From assembly GCA_027311025.1 (NCBI GenBank), contig DAICZS010000011.1, positions 1 through 46,548 of the forward strand: 46,548 nucleotides of DNA. Direction: 5' to 3'. Below the pieces are notes generated by a model, which searched no databases, was not told the origin of the DNA, and saw nothing but the letters and a program-made list of their open reading frames with translations. The stretch comes from Ferrovaceae bacterium (GTDB taxonomy: Bacteria; Pseudomonadota; Gammaproteobacteria; Burkholderiales; Ferrovaceae). A program made the position numbers and the translations under genes. This document shows, piece by piece, positions 41,966 through 46,548 of the stretch (its first letter is position 1; each line of letters begins with the position of its first letter).

Positions 41966-42625
41966 ATGAGCCTGCGTATCGCCCCCAGTATTCTTTCCGC
42001 CGATTTTGCCCGCCTGGGCGAAGAGGTGTCCTCCGTCATCGCTGCGGGTGCGGACATCGTCCACTTTGACGTGATGGACAACCACTACGTCCCCAATCTG
42101 ACCATCGGTCCGCTGGTTTGTTCGGCCATCCGGCCCTACACCACCGCACCCATCGACGTACACCTGATGGTCAAGCCGGTGGACCGCATCATCCCTGATT
42201 TTGCCAAGGCCGGGGCCAACATCATCAGTTTTCACCCCGAGGCTTCCGAACATGTGGACCGCACCCTGCAGCTGATCCGCGACCAGGGCTGCAAGGCCGG
42301 GCTGGTGTTCAACCCCGCCACGCCGCTCAATTACCTGGACCATGTGATGGACCGGCTGGACCTCATCCTCATTATGTCGGTCAACCCCGGTTTTGGCGGG
42401 CAATCCTTCATTCCTTCGGCGCTTGCCAAACTGCGCGAAGCGCGTGAGCGTATCACACGCAGCGGTCGCGACATCTGGCTGGAGGTGGATGGCGGGGTCA
42501 AGGTGGACAACATCCGTGCCGTGGCCGATGCCGGTGCCGACACCTTCGTGGCGGGTTCAGCCATTTTCAGCACCTCCGATTATCGCAGCACCATTGCGGC
42601 CATGCGCGCCGAGCTGGCGCGATGA
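41966..42625 (+). CDS. rpe: Ribulose-phosphate 3-epimerase
   Basis: A 219-residue TIM barrel interconverting ribulose-5-phosphate and xylulose-5-phosphate. Metal and catalytic segments are [49 protein letters not shown] and EVDGGV. It overlaps trpE by ATGA; in many proteobacteria a phosphoglycolate phosphatase gene (gph) lies between them, but it is absent here. Confidence 0.97.
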   Translation: MSLRIAPSILSADFARLGEEVSSVIAAGADIVHFDVMDNHYVPNLTIGPLVCSAIRPYTTAPIDVHLMVKPVDRIIPDFAKAGANIISFHPEASEHVDRTLQLIRDQGCKAGLVFNPATPLNYLDHVMDRLDLILIMSVNPGFGGQSFIPSALAKLREARERITRSGRDIWLEVDGGVKVDNIRAVADAGADTFVAGSAIFSTSDYRSTIAAMRAELAR

Positions 42626-44088
42626 CGGAAGCCGAATTCCAGGCACTGGCCGAGGCCGGATACAACCAGATTCCGGTCGTCCTGACCCTGCTGGCCGACC
42701 TCGACACGCCGCTGTCGGTGTACGCCAAGCTGGCCAATCGCCCCTACACTTTCCTGCTGGAATCGGTGCATGGCGGCGAGCGCTTTGGCCGTTATTCCTT
42801 CGTGGGCCTGCCCGCAGCCACGCGCCTGCGGGTCACGCGCAACCGGGTGGCCGTGGAAAGCGACGGCGCCCCCACCGAAGTGTTCGAGTCCGACGATCCG
42901 CTCACCTTCATCGCCCATTACGCCCGGCGTTTCAAGGCGGCGCCGCTCACCGGGTTGCCGCGCTTTTGCGGCGGGCTGGCGGGCTATTTTGGCTACGACA
43001 TCGTGCGCTACATCGAGACGCGCCTTGCCGACGGCTGGAAGGCCGACGACACTGGCACGCCGGACATCCTGCTGCTGCTCACCACCGAACTGGCCGTCAT
43101 CGACAACCTCTCGGGGCAGCTGCACCTCATCGTCTATGCCGATGCCGCCGATCCCCAGGGATTTTCCAGGGCCCGTGCCCGTCTGTCCGAACTGCGCGAA
43201 CAGCTCAAGACCAGTGTCAGCCTGCCCACCCCGGTGCCGCGCGCCGTGGCGCCTGCCGTGTCCGACCAGGACCCCACGGCCTACAAGGCCATGGTGACGC
43301 GCGCCAAGGAATACATCCGCAACGGCGACATCATGCAGGTGGTGTTGAGCCGGCGCATGCGACAGGCCTTTGATGCCCCGCCGCTCACCCTGTACCGGGC
43401 CCTGCGCCAGCTCAACCCCTCACCCTACATGTTCTACTACCACTTTGACGACTTTCAGGTGGTGGGGGCTTCGCCCGAGATCCTGGTGCGCCTCGAGGAA
43501 GACACGGTCACGCTGCGCCCCATTGCCGGCACGCGCCCGCGCGGCAAGACGCCGGCCCAGGACGAAGCCCTGGCGCAAGAACTGCTGGCTGACCCCAAGG
43601 AAATTGCCGAGCATGTGATGCTGATGGACTTGGGGCGCAACGATGTGGGCCGCATTGCGCAGACGGGTTCGGTGAAGGTCACGGAGCACATGGTGATCGA
43701 GCGCTACTCGCATGTGATGCACATCGTCTCCAACGTGGAGGGTCGGCTCAAGCCCGGCATGGGGCCGCTGGACGTGCTGCGCGCCACCTTTCCCGCTGGC
43801 ACCCTCAGTGGGGCCCCCAAGGTGCGTGCCATGGAAATCATCGACGAGCTGGAGCAGACCCGGCGCGGCGTGTATGGCGGCGCGGTGGGCTATCTCGGCT
43901 TTGACGGCAACATGGATCTCGCCATCGCCATTCGCACCGCGGTGGTGAAGGACAAGACGCTGTATGTGCAGGCGGGCGGGGGCATCGTGGCCGACTCGGT
44001 GCCCGAATCCGAATGGCAGGAAACGGTCAACAAATCCAAGGCGGTGCTGCGTGCCGCCCAGCTGGCCCTGCAGGGGCTGGAACAGTAA
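42622..44088 (+). CDS. trpE: Anthranilate synthase component I
   Basis: A 488-residue chorismate-using enzyme of tryptophan synthesis. The tryptophan feedback site LLES is at 45-48, and the catalytic domain contains [46 protein letters not shown] and GGIVADS. It needs the TrpG glutaminase for glutamine-dependent activity, but no trpG, trpD or trpC follows; a repeat cluster and a convergent gene come next. Confidence 0.96.
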   Translation: MTEAEFQALAEAGYNQIPVVLTLLADLDTPLSVYAKLANRPYTFLLESVHGGERFGRYSFVGLPAATRLRVTRNRVAVESDGAPTEVFESDDPLTFIAHYARRFKAAPLTGLPRFCGGLAGYFGYDIVRYIETRLADGWKADDTGTPDILLLLTTELAVIDNLSGQLHLIVYADAADPQGFSRARARLSELREQLKTSVSLPTPVPRAVAPAVSDQDPTAYKAMVTRAKEYIRNGDIMQVVLSRRMRQAFDAPPLTLYRALRQLNPSPYMFYYHFDDFQVVGASPEILVRLEEDTVTLRPIAGTRPRGKTPAQDEALAQELLADPKEIAEHVMLMDLGRNDVGRIAQTGSVKVTEHMVIERYSHVMHIVSNVEGRLKPGMGPLDVLRATFPAGTLSGAPKVRAMEIIDELEQTRRGVYGGAVGYLGFDGNMDLAIAIRTAVVKDKTLYVQAGGGIVADSVPESEWQETVNKSKAVLRAAQLALQGLEQ

Positions 44089-44093
44089 CGAAG

Positions 44094-44152
44094 ATTTTGG
44101 GGACAGACCCCAATTTGGGGTCTGTCCCCAAATCCGGGTCTGTCCCCAAAAT
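44094..44152. repeat. Three-unit palindromic repeat cluster, likely bidirectional terminator
   Basis: Three GGGG(A/T)C(A/T)G-type units lie in tandem. The outer arms ATTTTGGGGACAGACCC (44094-44110) and GGGTCTGTCCCCAAAAT (44136-44152) are perfect inverted copies. The first two units also pair perfectly over 18 bases (44096-44113 with 44115-44132), so two alternative hairpins exist. It fills the gap between the convergent trpE and metallo-beta-lactamase stops, and T-rich edges on both strands would allow termination either way. Confidence 0.85.
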
Positions 44153-45540
44153 CACAGCGTCACCACCTCCCCATGGCCTGGAATCGCTACTGCCGCGGGC
44201 GCCAGTGTCTTGGCAAAGGCCTGCGCCACGGCGGGTTCGCCATGCACCAGATAGGTCTGTTTCGGCGCCACCTCGTGCTGCCAGGCCAGCAGGTGGTCAC
44301 GATCGGCATGCGCTGAAAACCCGTTGATGGTGTGGATGCGCGCACGCACCGCAATGGGTTCACCAAAAATGTCCACCTGGGTGGCGCCGTCGATGATGCG
44401 CCGGGCCAGCGTGCCGCGCGCCGCAAACCCCACAAAGATCACGCTGCAGTCTTCGCGCCACAGGGTATGTTTGAGGTGGTGGCGCACGCGCCCGCCCGTG
44501 CACATGCCCGAACCCGCCATGATGACGGCGCCGCCGTTGATGCGGTTGATGGCCATGCTCTCCGCGGTCTCGCGCGTGGCGCGCAGCCCGGGCAGCGAAA
44601 AGGGGTCCTCTCCGGCGCCAAAGTGCGCTGCTGCGGGGGCGTCGAGGCAGTCGGGATGGCGCCTGAACACCTCGGTGGCAGAAATTGCCATGGGGGAGTC
44701 CAGAAACACCGGCAGATGACGCGGCAAGAGGCCCTTCTTGATGCCCTCGTGCAGGATGAACAGCAGCTCCTGGGTGCGCTCCAGGGCAAAGGTGGGGATA
44801 ACCACATTGCCGCCACGGCGCAGGGTGTCGTTGATGGCCGCATGGAGTTCCGTCACCGAGGCTTCGGGCGAGCGGTGCAGGCGGTCACCGTAGGTGCATT
44901 CCATGACCACGATGTCGGCCCCGACTGGAGGCACCGGATCGCGCAGCAGGCGCCCGCCTGGGTTGCCGATATCGCCGGAAAACGCCACGGTGCGTTTCTG
45001 GTTGCCGTCCTCGAGGTGCAGCAGCACGGAAGCCGAGCCCAGGATATGACCGGCGTCGAGGAAGGTGGCGCTGATGCCGGGTGCCACGGCCACGGGCACG
45101 CTGTAGTGCGCGCTGCGCCCGAAATACTCCAGGGTCTGAAGGGCATCGAGCGTGTTGTACAGGGGTTCTGGCGCCGCGCCTGCATCGTGGCGCCGGGCGT
45201 GCTTGCGTGCGCGGTACTGGGCCTCTTCCTCCTGCAGGTGGGCGGAATCGAGCAGGACGATGCGGGCCAGTTCGCGCGTGGCCGCGGTGGTGATGATCTC
45301 GCCGCGAAACCCGCGTTTCACCAGCAACGGCAGGCGCCCGCAATGGTCGAGGTGGGCATGGGTCAGCAGCACGAAGTCGATGTCGGCGGGCTCGAAGCCA
45401 AAGGGTCCGGCATTCTGTTCATCCAGCTCGCGATCACCCTGGTACAGGCCGCAATCCACCAACAGCCGCTTGTCGCCACATTGCAGCAGGTGGCATGAAC
45501 CGGTGACTTCCTGATTGGCGCCGTGAAAGGAGAGTTTCAT
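44152..45540 (-). CDS. Beta-CASP metallo-beta-lactamase-fold protein (RNA-processing type)
   Basis: A 462-residue protein of the YsxD/CPSF73-like group. The metal motif HAHLDH is at 61-66 (LLTHAHLDHCG), with DAGHILGSASV, FSGDIGNPG, ECTYGDR, PTFALERTQELL, a beta-CASP domain with GSGMCTGGRVRHH and the late NGFSAHAD motif. Bacterial members are probable RNA endo- or exonucleases. A GAGGAG ribosome site lies before ATG 45540; the open frame further upstream runs over the divergent LOG gene and is not coding on this strand. Confidence 0.92.
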   Translation of the reverse strand: MKLSFHGANQEVTGSCHLLQCGDKRLLVDCGLYQGDRELDEQNAGPFGFEPADIDFVLLTHAHLDHCGRLPLLVKRGFRGEIITTAATRELARIVLLDSAHLQEEEAQYRARKHARRHDAGAAPEPLYNTLDALQTLEYFGRSAHYSVPVAVAPGISATFLDAGHILGSASVLLHLEDGNQKRTVAFSGDIGNPGGRLLRDPVPPVGADIVVMECTYGDRLHRSPEASVTELHAAINDTLRRGGNVVIPTFALERTQELLFILHEGIKKGLLPRHLPVFLDSPMAISATEVFRRHPDCLDAPAAAHFGAGEDPFSLPGLRATRETAESMAINRINGGAVIMAGSGMCTGGRVRHHLKHTLWREDCSVIFVGFAARGTLARRIIDGATQVDIFGEPIAVRARIHTINGFSAHADRDHLLAWQHEVAPKQTYLVHGEPAVAQAFAKTLAPAAVAIPGHGEVVTL

Positions 45541-45579
45541 GGGGAGCTCCTCGGTTTTTTTCCATGGTAACCTAAAGCC

Positions 45580-46548
45580 ATGATGACGCGTCGTCGCCGC
45601 CCCCCTATTCCAACCCCGCCCAATCCCGTGGAGCGGCGCGAGCCGCTGCCCTGGTCGCACCTCAAGCCGGCGGTGGAAGATGCCGCTGCCGCTGCCCGGC
45701 AGAAGGCCATCATGGCCCACCCCTCTTATGTGGAACCGGACCGCGACCTGGATTTCCTGCACGCCGACATTACTCGCGGCGTCCGCCTGCAGCTCGATTA
45801 CCTCAAGGCGGAACAGGCCATGGAAGCCAACGGCATCCTGCGCACCATCGTGGTCTTTGGCAGCACGCGCCTGCGCGAGCCGGACACGGCGCGGCGCGAA
45901 CTGGCGGCGGCCCACCACGAGCATGCCGCCCATCCAGACGACGGGACGAAAAAGCGCCTGCTGCGAGTGGCCGAGCGGCGCATGGAACTGTCGCGCTACT
46001 ACGAGGTGGGGCGTGCGCTGGGGCGCCTTGTGGGGCTGTCGGGTTAAGGCCCGCAGGACTCACGCCTCGTCATCATGACGGGCGGCGGGCCAGGCGGCAT
46101 GGAAGCGGCCAACCGCGGTGCTTTTGAGGTGGGGGCCAAGAGCATCGGGCTCAACATCACGCTGCCGCGCGAGCAGTATCCCAACCCCTACGTCACGCCC
46201 GGCCTGTGCTTTCAGTTTCATTACTTCGCCCTGCGCAAGCTGCACTTCATGAAACGCGCGGCCGCGCTGGTGGCCCTGCCGGGGGGCTTTGGCACCATGG
46301 ACGAATTGCTGGGCGCGCTCACCCTGGTCCAGACCCGCAAGACCCTGCCCATGCCCATCATCCTGGTGGGCGAGGCCTACTGGCGCAGCGTGTTCGATGC
46401 CGATTTCCTGCTGGAGAACGGCAAGATCGATGCAGAGGATGTGGATCTGTACTGGTATGCCGAAACGGCGCAGGAAGTGTGGGACGGCATCCGTCAATGG
46501 CACGAGGTCAACGGCAGCGATCCCTTTGCCGCCCCGGTGGGGGGGGGG
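45580..46548 (+). pseudogene. LOG-family (TIGR00730-like) gene interrupted by an in-frame stop; 3' end outside the window
   Basis: The frame from ATG 45580 runs 155 codons to TAA at 46045-46047, then stays open in the same frame to the last base. Downstream it encodes the LOG signature TGGGPGGMEAANRGA and PGGFGTMDELLGALT, plus NPYVTPGLCFQFHYFALRK. LOG enzymes release bases from nucleoside 5'-monophosphates. Upstream and downstream parts join without a frame change, so a single base substitution explains the break; sequencing error is also possible. An ATG at 46075 could restart translation but would lose the N-terminal half of the fold. Confidence 0.8.

Noticed and set aside
46539-46548. Run of ten G at the end of the window as a biological feature
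   Set aside because: It is at the sequence edge inside a coding frame and is more likely a contig-end artefact.

Overview
This window is from a high-GC (roughly 60-65%) Gram-negative chromosome. The genes point to a betaproteobacterium, perhaps of the Nitrosomonadales/Rhodocyclales type: NarX/NarL, an hemA-prfA-prmC cluster, rpe next to trpE, a split GlrK/GlrR system, OpgG/OpgH glucan synthesis, PrtD-type secretion and a FemAB-like acyltransferase. Genes are packed tightly. There are many 4-base ATGA stop/start overlaps and no gap longer than about 200 bp. I see no tRNA, rRNA, CRISPR array, intact insertion sequence or prophage. The last gene is broken and the window ends in a G run.

Layout. 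(1) 1-2771: the end of a FemAB-like acyltransferase, then a minus-strand thioesterase, a YfcG-like glutathione transferase and a nitronate-monooxygenase-like flavoprotein, the last with an FNR-type box upstream. (2) 2861-7932: a nitrate/nitrite and NO block. narX, narL and an HPP-CBS membrane protein run left. A truncated haemoglobin and a ferredoxin-type reductase run right. A near-consensus 7-2-7 NarL site lies between the two groups. (3) 8077-14632: an OxlT-like MFS carrier with a clear terminator, a divergent MarR/WrbA pair with an operator-promoter, glyoxalase I, SelO, YhhQ, a pterin dehydratase and MutM. (4) 14636-20214: beta-carbonic anhydrase, a diguanylate cyclase translationally coupled to a ClC exchanger, and a second, convergent ClC with CBS domains. 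(5) 20390-26573: a type I secretion operon with no visible substrate, then ManC and a class II aldolase. (6) 26767-36021: ndh-glrK-qseG-like-opgG running right and nuclease-glrR-opgH running left, meeting tail to tail. (7) 36071-46548: monothiol glutaredoxin, an unknown protein, mltA-hemA-prfA-prmC, rpe-trpE, a beta-CASP metallo-beta-lactamase and an interrupted LOG-family gene.

The most interesting signal lies between opgH and glrR. A sigma-54 promoter with correct spacing (33583-33598) sits just upstream of opgH. Above it are three TGTC-N10-GACA-type sites, the motif known for GlrR (33667-33684, 33695-33712, 33765-33782). GlrR is a sigma-54 activator and its gene is immediately upstream, while the GlrK sensor gene is linked to opgG. 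I infer a locally encoded circuit in which the envelope sensor GlrK/GlrR controls osmoregulated periplasmic glucan synthesis. In enterobacteria GlrR is known mainly for controlling the small RNA glmY.

A second signal is a family of short palindromes with the core GGGG(A/T)C(A/T)GACCCC, mostly as inverted pairs (20309-20389, 24451-24474, 25392-25431, 26650-26734, 44094-44152). They resemble REP/REPIN elements. One copy lies inside manC and is translated as about 13 extra residues. Another supplies the Shine-Dalgarno-like sequence of the secretion ATPase gene.
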